Assembly (NCBI GenBank): GCA_937969105.1
Contig: CALBUZ010000198.1
Location: 1 to 21,738, forward strand
Direction: 5' to 3'
DNA: 21,738 bases
DNA from: an uncultured Collinsella sp.
GTDB lineage: Bacteria; Actinomycetota; Coriobacteriia; Coriobacteriales; Coriobacteriaceae
Under the pieces are notes generated by a model, which saw nothing but the letters and a program-made list of their open reading frames with translations, had not been told where the DNA came from and did not search any database. Every line of letters begins with the position of its first letter. The stretch's first letter is position 1. The position numbers and the translations under genes are program-made. Below are positions 1-5,546 of this stretch, piece by piece.

Positions 1-1
1 G

Positions 2-40
2 GGCTATACCGTGATTGATATGTGGGAGGTCGTGCGATGA
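2..40 (+). CDS. C-terminal end of an upstream gene (partial)
   Basis: Reading from base 2 gives an open frame of twelve codons ending GYTVIDMWEVVR, then TGA at 38-40. That TGA overlaps the ATG of the next gene at 37-39 (ATGA overlap), a usual sign of translational coupling inside an operon. Too little remains to identify the protein. The idea that a real gene ends here rests only on this overlap and on the Shine-Dalgarno GGGAGG lying inside the frame. Confidence 0.4.
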   Translation, partial: GYTVIDMWEVVR

Positions 41-1176
41 TCTACCTGGATAACGCGGCGACGACCATGCACAAGCCACAAACGGTCATCGATGCCGTGA
101 CGCAGGCGATGTGCTCGCTCGGCAATGCCGGACGCGGCGCCACGTCGGGTGCCCTCGATGCCGCTCGTACGATTCACGCTTGCCGTGCCAAGCTCGCGCA
201 CCTTTTGGGTTGCCCGAGGGCGGACCATGTGTGCTTTACGCCCAACTCTACGGCGGCGCTCAACACGGCGATTAACGGCGTGGTGCGTCCCGGCGAGCGC
301 GTGGTCACGACGGTGCTCGAGCACAACTCGGTGCTACGTCCGCTTAATCGCTTGACGACGGAGCAGGGTGTGACGGTTGAGCATGCGGGTTGCGATGCGA
401 GCGGCGTGCTCGACTACGATGAGCTCGAGCAGCTGGTCACGCCGGGCACGCGTGCTGTGGTGGTGACGCACGCCTCCAATGTGACCGGCAACGCGGTCGA
501 CATTGCACGCGTAGCTGCCATGGCCCATGCGGCCGGTGCGCTCGTGATCGTCGATGCCTCGCAGTCTGCCGGCACGGCGCATATCGATATGCAGGCCATG
601 GGGCTCGACGTCGTGTGCTTTACCGGCCACAAGGGGCTGATGGGCCCGCAGGGCACCGGCGGTCTGGCCGTGGCGGAGTGTGTCGACGTGGCGCCCTGGG
701 CCATGGGCGGCACGGGCGTGCACAGCTTCGATGCACTGCAGCCGCTTGAGTGGCCCACGCGCCTGGAGGCGGGCACGCTCAACGGTCACGGCATCGCGGG
801 ACTTTCCGCGGGTCTCGACTTTATCGAGGCTCAAGGTGGAGTTGAGGCGATTGCGGCACACGAGCGAGCACTGGCGGATCGCTTCCTTGCCGGTGTGCGC
901 GAGATTCCGGGGATTAAGCTCTATGGTGCCTTTGACCAGCCGGCGCGCTCTGCGATTGTGTCGCTCAACGTGGGCGATATCGATTCGGCCGAGATCTCGG
1001 ATGCACTCATGCAAGGGTGGGGGATTGCGACGCGCCCCGGCGCCCATTGCGCTCCGCTCATGCACCGCGCGCTGGGGACCGAGCGTCAGGGTGTCGTTCG
1101 CTTCTCGTTTGGGTATTTCAACACGAACGAGGAAGTCGACACCGCGATTGACGCTTTGCGCGATTTAGCCTGCTAA
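37..1176 (+). CDS. Cysteine desulfurase-like PLP-dependent aminotransferase, class V
   Basis: The 379-residue protein opens with the class V aminotransferase signature IYLDNAATT. PLP-site residues are visible: His96 in LEHNSV, Asp173 and Gln176 in VDASQS, and the Schiff-base lysine Lys199 in TGHKGLMGPQG. The catalytic Cys338 in RPGAHCAP sits where NifS/SufS-type desulfurases carry the persulfide-forming cysteine. It should therefore take sulfur (or selenium) from cysteine (selenocysteine) in the cytoplasm and pass it to an acceptor. I prefer ATG 37 over GTG 22 because GGGAGG at 24-29 is well spaced from it. It belongs to the desulfurase-family branch that in some anaerobes sits near selenium genes. 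With a selenoprotein in this window a selenium role is possible, but the sequence does not prove it. Confidence 0.88.
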   Translation: MIYLDNAATTMHKPQTVIDAVTQAMCSLGNAGRGATSGALDAARTIHACRAKLAHLLGCPRADHVCFTPNSTAALNTAINGVVRPGERVVTTVLEHNSVLRPLNRLTTEQGVTVEHAGCDASGVLDYDELEQLVTPGTRAVVVTHASNVTGNAVDIARVAAMAHAAGALVIVDASQSAGTAHIDMQAMGLDVVCFTGHKGLMGPQGTGGLAVAECVDVAPWAMGGTGVHSFDALQPLEWPTRLEAGTLNGHGIAGLSAGLDFIEAQGGVEAIAAHERALADRFLAGVREIPGIKLYGAFDQPARSAIVSLNVGDIDSAEISDALMQGWGIATRPGAHCAPLMHRALGTERQGVVRFSFGYFNTNEEVDTAIDALRDLAC

Positions 1177-1190
1177 AGCGTATATACTTG

Positions 1191-1220
1191 CGGGACGGGT
1201 CTTTTGCCCGTCCCGTTTTT
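1191..1220 (+). terminator. Rho-independent terminator after the cysteine desulfurase gene
   Basis: Perfect 9-bp stem CGGGACGGG (1191-1199) with CCCGTCCCG (1207-1215), a 7-nt loop, then TTTTTG and TTTT. It lies 14 nt after the stop codon and 24 nt before the next start, so it separates the desulfurase gene from brnQ. Confidence 0.9.
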
Positions 1221-1243
1221 GTTTTGATTCGAAAGGTGCTCTC

Positions 1244-2602
1244 ATGGCCTCATCCGCCTCGCGTGGTCTACGCTCCGACCATGTCGTTACCGTCGGCATC
1301 GCCCTATTCTCGATGCTCTTTGGCGCCGGCAACCTCATTATTCCGCCGCTGCTGGCGCTGCAGGCAGGCTCTGCCACGCCGGTTGCCATGCTCGGCTTTC
1401 TCATAGCTGCTATCGGTTTGCCCGTCATGGGATTTATCGCCGTCGCGCTCGCCGGTACGGCCCGCGAGCTGGCCGGCCGCGTGCATCCCAAGTTTGGCGA
1501 ATTCTTCGTTGCGGCGGTCTATCTGGCCATCGGTCCGTGCCTGGCCATTCCTCGCACAAGCTCTACGGCGTTCGAAATGCTGGTGCCGCTGCTACCCGAG
1601 GGCGTTTCGCTCGGCACGGAACGTCTGGTGTTTGCCATCGGGTTCTTCGCCGTCGCGTTTGTGCTCACGCTGCGCCCGGGTGTCATCACACGCGTGCTCG
1701 GCCGCATTACGGGCCCCGCGCTTATCGCGCTCATCGTGCTGGTTGTTGGTGCTGCTGTGATCTCGCCGCTGGGACCGGCTGCCGCGCCTCAGGCTCCCTA
1801 CGATGCGGGCACTGCCGTGCAAGGCTTTTTGACCGGCTACCAGACCATGGACCTGCTCGCGTCGCTCGCCTTTGGCATCATCATCGCTGAGACCATCCAT
1901 GAGCTCGGCGTTACCGACGATAGGCGCGTGGCCTTCGAGATTTCGCGTTCCGGTGTGATTGCCGGCGTGCTCATGGCCATCATCTACTGCGGCCTGGCGC
2001 TTGCCGGAATGCAGCTCGGCACCGTGATGCCCGATGCTACCAACGGCGCCGCCATCCTTGCCCGCTCTGCCTCCATGCACTTTGGTCTTGCCGGCACGGT
2101 CGTGGTCTTTGCGATCTTTTTCCTCGCCTGCATGAACGTGTGTATTGGCCTTATCAGCTGCTGCTCGCGTTACTTCTGCGAGACGTATGTGGTCGAAGGG
2201 GGAGCGGAGGCTTCCGATGAGGCCATGCGCCGCCCCTTCGCGATTCTCGCCTTTGTGTTCGCGGCGTTTTCATGCGTGCTCTCCAACGTGGGCCTCGACG
2301 TAATCCTCATGTTCTCGGTGCCCATGCTCAATGCCTTGTACCCCGTTGCCATCGTGCTGGTACTGATGGGCCTGGTGCACGGTTTTTGCGACGCGCATCC
2401 GCAAGTGTGGGTTTGGGTCGGCGGCGTTGTCGCAGTGCAGAGCGTGATCACCTCGGTTCGCGATGCGTTCTTTGCGGGCGCGTGGCTGCCGTTTGATGCG
2501 CTGCCGCTGGCGGACATTGGAGCCGCGTGGGCGCCGGTCGCTGTGGTTGCCTTTGTGATCGGTCTGCTCCATAGTCGTTTTGTTGCACATTCGAGGAGCT
2601 AG
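1244..2602 (+). CDS. brnQ: Branched-chain amino acid carrier, BrnQ/LIVCS family
   Basis: The 452-residue protein is almost wholly hydrophobic, with about twelve predicted membrane segments. The N-terminal stretch FSMLFGAGNLIIPP, then LGFLIAAIGLPVMG and ACLAIPRTSSTAFEM-like sequence near residues 98-112, are typical of BrnQ, which imports leucine, isoleucine and valine with Na+ or H+. The length fits the family (about 430-450 residues). Start ATG 1244 has AAAGG a few bases upstream. The gene stands alone between the terminator at 1191-1220 and the tRNA promoter at 2614-2642. No clear promoter of its own was found in the short gap, so it may be read partly through the upstream terminator. The family is clear; the exact substrate is inferred. 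Confidence 0.92.
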   Translation: MASSASRGLRSDHVVTVGIALFSMLFGAGNLIIPPLLALQAGSATPVAMLGFLIAAIGLPVMGFIAVALAGTARELAGRVHPKFGEFFVAAVYLAIGPCLAIPRTSSTAFEMLVPLLPEGVSLGTERLVFAIGFFAVAFVLTLRPGVITRVLGRITGPALIALIVLVVGAAVISPLGPAAAPQAPYDAGTAVQGFLTGYQTMDLLASLAFGIIIAETIHELGVTDDRRVAFEISRSGVIAGVLMAIIYCGLALAGMQLGTVMPDATNGAAILARSASMHFGLAGTVVVFAIFFLACMNVCIGLISCCSRYFCETYVVEGGAEASDEAMRRPFAILAFVFAAFSCVLSNVGLDVILMFSVPMLNALYPVAIVLVLMGLVHGFCDAHPQVWVWVGGVVAVQSVITSVRDAFFAGAWLPFDALPLADIGAAWAPVAVVAFVIGLLHSRFVAHSRS

Positions 2603-2613
2603 GGTTTCTGCGC

Positions 2614-2642
2614 TTGCACAGGCGGGGAGTCTCCCCTATAAT
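2614..2642 (+). promoter_or_regulatory. Sigma-70 type promoter of the tRNA pair
   Basis: TTGCAC (2614-2619) and a perfect TATAAT (2637-2642) are separated by 17 bp, close to the ideal vegetative promoter. The tRNA-Pro gene begins 51 nt after the -10 box, so a short 5' leader must be removed. There is no other gene it could serve. Confidence 0.85.
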
Positions 2643-2693
2643 TTCCTTCGCTTTGGGACACGCAAGGTTTAGACCTTAGCTGCTCAACACCTT

Positions 2694-2770
2694 CGGGACG
2701 TGGCGCAGTTTGGTAGCGCGCCTGCTTTGGGAGCAGGATGTCGCAGGTTCAAATCCTGTCGTCCCGACCA
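2694..2770 (+). tRNA. tRNA-Pro (anticodon UGG)
   Basis: 77 nt including an encoded CCA. Acceptor arms CGGGACG (2694-2700) and CGTCCCG (2760-2766) pair fully. The anticodon stem CCTGC/GCAGG encloses TTTGGGA, with anticodon TGG at 2728-2730. The T arm contains GGTTCAAATCC. It is the first gene after the promoter at 2614-2642. Confidence 0.97.
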
Positions 2771-2776
2771 TATCTT

Positions 2777-2850
2777 GCGGGCGTAGTTCAATGGTAGAAC
2801 CCCAGCCTTCCAAGCTGATGACGCGGGTTCGATTCCCGTCGCCCGCTCCA
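2777..2850 (+). tRNA. tRNA-Gly (anticodon UCC)
   Basis: 74 nt with encoded CCA. Acceptor GCGGGCG pairs with CGCCCGC. The D stem is GTTC/GAAC and the T loop GTTCGATTC. The anticodon loop CTTCCAA carries TCC at 2809-2811. The anticodon stem CCAGC (2802-2806) / GCTGA (2814-2818) has a C-A mismatch at its outer pair (27-43). The gene follows tRNA-Pro after 6 nt and is clearly cotranscribed. Confidence 0.97.
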
Positions 2851-2861
2851 TAAGATAGATG

Positions 2862-2898
2862 AATGGCTCTGATTCCTTTTGGGACCAGAGCCATTTTC
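2862..2898 (+). terminator. Hairpin terminator after the tRNA genes
   Basis: AATGGCTCTG (2862-2871) pairs with CAGAGCCATT (2886-2895). Inner pairs TTCC/GGGA close a TTTT loop. A short T tract follows. It starts 12 nt after the tRNA-Gly CCA, so it fits the end of the tRNA transcript, though the T tract is weak. Confidence 0.75.
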
Positions 2899-2913
2899 AT
2901 ATACATGCCGGGA

Positions 2914-3011
2914 CCCCACATCCCCTCCTAAGTTGCGGTGAAATACGGACTGTTTTCAGGCTTTTATGGCCCATGTAGTCCGTATTTCACCGCAACTATT
3001 TGTAAGGTTGG
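2914..3011. repeat. Left copy of an inverted, internally palindromic ~98-bp repeat
   Basis: The core is a palindrome with perfect 21-bp arms at 2931-2951 and 2977-2997 (arm begins AGTTGCGGTG and ends ATACGGACT) around a 25-nt loop. Similarity to the reverse complement of 4200-4294 runs past the arms on both sides: outer flank CATCCCCTCC and inner flank AAGGTTGG occur in both. The loops are also related (AGGC, T-rich, GGCC). No strong T tract follows the stem, so it is not a typical terminator. Confidence 0.9.
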
Positions 3012-3182
3012 ATTTTGATGCCGTTTGGAGGGTCGTAGCGACCGTCTACCGAGAGTGGAAATATTTTTTGAAGCTCTGACCTGCGACGTCAAGCTTTTGG
3101 TCAGCTTTTGGCAAGGCCTGCGGACGGAAGCATGCGATAGCGTAATGGTATTCTCTCCGCCGTGATGGTTATGGGGTTGGCC
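3012..3182. other. Upstream region of the AbiEi/nuclease-like gene
   Basis: Non-coding and lower in G+C than its surroundings. It holds a small hairpin GGTCG-tag-CGACC (3031-3043) and a possible inverted repeat AAGCTCTGACC (3071-3081) / GGTCAGCTT (3099-3107). It also has a direct repeat AGCTTTTGG (3092-3100 and 3103-3111). A TTGGCA at 3108-3113 could be a -35 box, but no convincing -10 follows at the right spacing. The repeats could be operator sites for the product of the next gene; this is inference. Confidence 0.35.
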
Positions 3183-4184
3183 ATGCTCGATAAAGGCAAA
3201 CATTTTCCGCAGTCATATGCAAGGATGCTATTCTCGGCCCTTGGAATTCATCAAGATGGACAGCTGCTTATAACAATTGATCCTTGGGATGAACGCCGTG
3301 CGCGCGAGCTTATGCAGGAAGAGCTCATGCTTCGTCTTTACAACCATGTGTATACGGATCCGGTCTATTGGAACAATCTTGGGGTTGAAGATCGCATCTT
3401 TCAGCTGGTATCCGCTATTGCGGTCGTTGAACCGGATGCTGTGTTTTGCGGATCGACGGCAGCGCTGCTCTACGGCATCGGCTCGGCGTATACGCTTCTG
3501 GATAAAGTGCAAGTGCTGCTGCCACGGTCTACAAGGCGTGATACGTATGAGTTCGTTGAATACAAGCGCTGGCGGGCGGGCGATGTGTGGCGGCTCGGTA
3601 TGTTCACGCTGACGGATCCGTATCGAACGGTTGTTGATATCGCCCGAACGAGCGCCTTTCGCTATGCACTGGGCTATGTTGATGGCTTGGCCCGTGAGTA
3701 CGATGTCGAACGCGAAGAGCTGCGAGCATATGCGCAGGCAAATTGCCGGGGGCTGCATGGCATCGCGCGTGCTTTTGACGTTTTTGAGCATATGGATGGC
3801 AGGTCAGACAATGGCGGCGAGTCCGAGGCGAGAGCAGCGATGATTCTCGCTGGGGTTGCCGCGCCTGAGCTTCAAGTTGAGATACCGCGACCAGGAAACG
3901 CTGGCTATTATCTAGCAGATTATGGCTGGCAGTTGCCAGATGGCTTATGGACGCTGGCAGAGCTGCATGGGCTGGGTAAGTTTGAAGACGAAGCTCAAAA
4001 TGATCCAGAGCAAGCGGCGGCAAAAACCTATCGAGCGGCCCTCATGCGCGACGCGAACCTTCGCGCCATGGGCCACAACGTCATTCATTTCAAACTCTCG
4101 GACACCTACGACGTAGAATCGTTCGGTGCCATGATGCGCGGTTACGGCATTCCGACAACAAAACCCTACGCCGACTCCCGATAG
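3183..4184 (+). CDS. AbiEi-type antitoxin-like protein with C-terminal DUF559/Vsr-like nuclease domain (putative)
   Basis: About 333 residues. The middle part (FCGSTAALLYGIGSAYTLLDKVQVLLPR and TDPYRTVVDIAR) resembles the AbiEi-like domain of type IV antitoxins. The C-terminal third looks like the PD-(D/E)xK fold of DUF559/very-short-patch-repair proteins: Asp246 in LADYGW, Glu260 and Lys266 in AELHGLGKF, then a basic helix and GHNVIHFKLSD. The actinobacterial relatives I recall read E-F/Y-D-G; here it is E-L-H-G, so activity is uncertain. ATG 3183 is chosen because GGGG at 3173-3176 precedes it; GTG 3162, ATG 3165 and ATG 3171 are in-frame alternatives. Codon use is less GC-rich than in neighbours, suggesting acquisition. 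The gene lies alone between two inverted palindromic repeats. No AbiEii-type toxin is adjacent. Confidence 0.6.
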   Translation: MLDKGKHFPQSYARMLFSALGIHQDGQLLITIDPWDERRARELMQEELMLRLYNHVYTDPVYWNNLGVEDRIFQLVSAIAVVEPDAVFCGSTAALLYGIGSAYTLLDKVQVLLPRSTRRDTYEFVEYKRWRAGDVWRLGMFTLTDPYRTVVDIARTSAFRYALGYVDGLAREYDVEREELRAYAQANCRGLHGIARAFDVFEHMDGRSDNGGESEARAAMILAGVAAPELQVEIPRPGNAGYYLADYGWQLPDGLWTLAELHGLGKFEDEAQNDPEQAAAKTYRAALMRDANLRAMGHNVIHFKLSDTYDVESFGAMMRGYGIPTTKPYADSR

Positions 4185-4199
4185 CGAAATCGTTCGCAG

Positions 4200-4294
4200 C
4201 CAACCTTCAATAAGTTGCGGTGAAATACGGACTGTTGAGGCCTTTAAAGGCATGAAACAGTCCGTATTTCACCGCAACTTGGGAGGGGATGGGG
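4200..4294. repeat. Right copy of the palindromic repeat, inverted relative to the left copy
   Basis: Perfect arms of 25 bp at 4212-4236 and 4256-4280 flank a 19-nt loop, which itself holds the 12-bp palindrome GCCTTTAAAGGC (4240-4251). Read as reverse complement it matches 2914-3011 nearly end to end, including CATCCCCTCC outside and AAGGTTGG inside, with a few substitutions and short indels. It begins 15 nt after the stop of the nuclease-like gene and also lies downstream of the convergent toxin gene, so it could additionally end transcription from both sides. Confidence 0.9.
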
Positions 4295-4325
4295 CTGAGG
4301 GGCGGGCGATGTCGTTGCCTGTCGG

Positions 4326-4802
4326 TTAGTGGCGGGATTGGTGGCGGAGCTTGTCGATGGCGGCGTCGGTACTGTGGCCGCGGGAGTCGGTGCTGCGGCT
4401 GCGGGCTTCGGTTGCGGTTTGACGCTTGCGATGGTAGTCGATCATGCCTTGGATGATGGGCTTGCCAAAACTCACGACATCATCGTTGTAGATGGCGGAA
4501 CGGGCGGCAAGCAGACAGTCGGTAAAGTCCATATGGGTCTTGCCAAAGAGTTTGATGGCAAGGGCGACAACGGTGGGCTCGTCGACCATGACGTCATCGA
4601 GCAGCTTTCTCATGGCCGTAGCAATCTCAACGCGGGGAACCTTATAGACGTCGCGCAGCGTGACCACGACACGCGTGATGATTTCGGGGTAGACGCGAGC
4701 GGTGCGCGTGGCGATGACCTTGGCGGCGCGCGGGGACAGAACTTCGTCGTCGTCAAGCAGGTAGCGTAGGATGACGGTCTCGTCGATGATGGTGCTACTC
4801 AT
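4326..4802 (-). CDS. PIN-domain (VapC-like) toxin
   Basis: 158 residues. The start IIDETVILRYLLDDDE resembles the PIN opening strand with the first acidic residue, Asp7. Glu40 (PEIITRVVVTL), Asp92 and Asp95 (HMDFTDCLLAA) complete the usual acidic quartet that binds Mg2+/Mn2+ in VapC ribonucleases. The predicted role is cleavage of RNA, held in check by the antitoxin encoded just upstream. The last ~40 residues are a basic, Ser/Thr/His-rich tail beyond the PIN core. The start codon lies inside the end of the antitoxin gene (8-bp overlap), typical of a toxin translated by coupling. PIN assignment is fairly firm; the RNA target is unknown. Confidence 0.78.
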   Translation of the reverse strand: MSSTIIDETVILRYLLDDDEVLSPRAAKVIATRTARVYPEIITRVVVTLRDVYKVPRVEIATAMRKLLDDVMVDEPTVVALAIKLFGKTHMDFTDCLLAARSAIYNDDVVSFGKPIIQGMIDYHRKRQTATEARSRSTDSRGHSTDAAIDKLRHQSRH

Positions 4803-5118
4803 GGATATCTACTTCCTCGGGACCCAAAATCGAATCGTCGCTTTCTGTAACAAGGTACTCAATCCAAGCATTGCGCTCCTCGGCGCGACGATTGGGGTCA
4901 CCATATGCTTTGAGCGATCCATAGGCGGCGGTGCCGTCCTTTGAGCGCACGGCGACCGGCTGAAAGGGAAGCTTGCGCATCAAAATGCTCTGCGCGACAA
5001 ATAGACGGACGGCCTCGGCAAGCGATGTGCCCATGGCGTCGTAGAGATGCTCGGCATGCTGCTTGTCTTCCTCGCGAATGCGCACCTGCAGGATGGCTCT
5101 TTTTTGCGTCGATGACAT
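4795..5118 (-). CDS. RelB/DinJ-like ribbon-helix-helix antitoxin
   Basis: 107 residues. The N-terminal part (LQVRIREEDKQHAEHLYDAMG, TSLAEAVRLFVAQ, KLPFQP) matches the RelB/DinJ pattern: a DNA-binding beta strand, two helices and the conserved PF after them. The rest is an acidic C-terminal tail of the kind that wraps the toxin. ATG 5118 is preferred over GTG 5121 because GGGAGG lies about 6-7 nt before it on the minus strand. The product should dimerise, bind its own promoter region and neutralise the overlapping PIN toxin. RelB/DinJ proteins more often pair with RelE/YafQ-fold toxins, so a PIN partner is a less usual combination. Confidence 0.75.
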   Translation of the reverse strand: MSSTQKRAILQVRIREEDKQHAEHLYDAMGTSLAEAVRLFVAQSILMRKLPFQPVAVRSKDGTAAYGSLKAYGDPNRRAEERNAWIEYLVTESDDSILGPEEVDIHE

Positions 5119-5185
5119 CACTGCCCTCCCTTAGCTAGCGTGCAATATAGTCGGTCAAATGCGGTATATGCCGACATCTTAGAAT

Positions 5186-5213
5186 CTTATAACCATTACT
5201 TTATTTCACTCAA
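5186..5213 (-). promoter_or_regulatory. Possible promoter of the toxin-antitoxin pair
   Basis: On the minus strand TTGAGT (5208-5213) and TATAAG (5186-5191) are 16 bp apart. Transcription would start about 60 nt before the antitoxin start. Downstream, the imperfect palindrome CGGTATATGCCG (5162-5173) and GTCGG/CCGAC arms (5150-5174) could be the antitoxin operator. This is pattern matching only. Confidence 0.4.
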
Positions 5214-5227
5214 GTAAATAACCATTA
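5189..5227. repeat. Direct repeat pair in the regulatory region between the TA and formate operons
   Basis: ATAACCATTA occurs at 5189-5198 and again at 5218-5227, 29 bp apart (start to start), close to three helical turns. The first copy overlaps the proposed minus-strand -10 box. Possible regulator sites; function unknown. Confidence 0.4.
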
Positions 5228-5546
5228 ACACGAATACAAGCGTAGTACATCCAAAATGAGAGCGCGTAAAAATCTCTGAGGCGTACGCATGTAATACACT
5301 CACCTTTATAGCTTTTAGAGAATAATTCCAACCTGCCAAAACCCCTGCAATACACCCGTATTGCAGGGCCTATACTCAAGTTTGCCACCTGCAACTGCGT
5401 ATATTTAACCTGTATATCGTTGGAGGAACTCTATCGAAGCGCCTGTTTCGCCGCATGCATTCGATACGCCGATGCCAGGCCACGGGCGGCTTGGGACAAC
5501 GTCGACAGGGTCTCTCCGGCATGGGATTCAGGAGGGAGTGAACAAC
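5214..5546. other. AT-rich regulatory region and 5' leader of the formate operon
   Basis: No convincing gene is seen. 5200-5340 is clearly more AT-rich than its surroundings. The palindrome at 5343-5368 follows, then AT-rich runs (TATATTTAAC at 5400-5409, TGTATATC at 5411-5418) where the operon promoter could lie, though I cannot set a -35/-10 pair with confidence. From about 5420 to 5546 the sequence is GC-rich again and would be an untranslated leader of up to ~130 nt. A short Shine-Dalgarno-like GGAGG at 5423-5427 has no good start codon after it. Confidence 0.45.
5343..5368. promoter_or_regulatory. Perfect palindrome upstream of the formate hydrogenlyase operon, candidate operator
   Basis: CCCTGCAATAC (5343-5353) and GTATTGCAGGG (5358-5368) are exact reverse complements separated by 4 nt. 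The site lies ~180 bp before the first gene and just before the AT-rich stretch likely to hold the promoter. On the plus strand no T tract follows. On the minus strand TTTT follows after one G, so a minus-strand terminator is an alternative reading. Confidence 0.5.

Larger units (their letters stand above)
2914..4294. mobile_element. Candidate 1.38-kb single-gene mobile or selfish unit bounded by inverted palindromic repeats
   Basis: One gene of lower G+C than its surroundings lies between ~95-98 bp repeats that are inverted with respect to each other and internally palindromic. The unit sits directly behind a tRNA gene pair and its terminator, a common landing site. I see no target-site duplication at the outer edges and no known transposase or recombinase. 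Mobility is inferred from the layout alone; two genomic repeats that chance to flank one gene, or paired terminators, remain possible. Confidence 0.4.

Noticed and set aside
2676..2921. 81-codon minus-strand open frame across the tRNA genes
   Set aside because: It covers both tRNA genes and is a well-known type of false protein call derived from antisense tRNA sequence.
3012..3075. T-box or riboswitch leader before the nuclease-like gene
   Set aside because: A small hairpin and a T-rich run are present but no T-box sequence or other riboswitch core could be identified.
2964..3203. 79-codon minus-strand open frame overlapping the left palindrome
   Set aside because: It overlaps the repeat and the start of the nuclease-like gene and shows no motif or ribosome binding site.
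2914..4294. CRISPR array
   Set aside because: Only two repeat copies, in opposite orientation and over 1.2 kb apart, with a gene between; no regular spacers.
4329..4769. 146-codon plus-strand open frame opposite the PIN toxin
   Set aside because: It is antisense to the toxin, Gly/Val/Asp-rich and has no start signal; the minus strand shows PIN acidic residues and a coupled antitoxin.
5206..5394. 62-codon minus-strand open frame in the AT-rich region
   Set aside because: No Shine-Dalgarno site or recognisable domain; it runs through the palindrome and the likely promoter of the formate operon.
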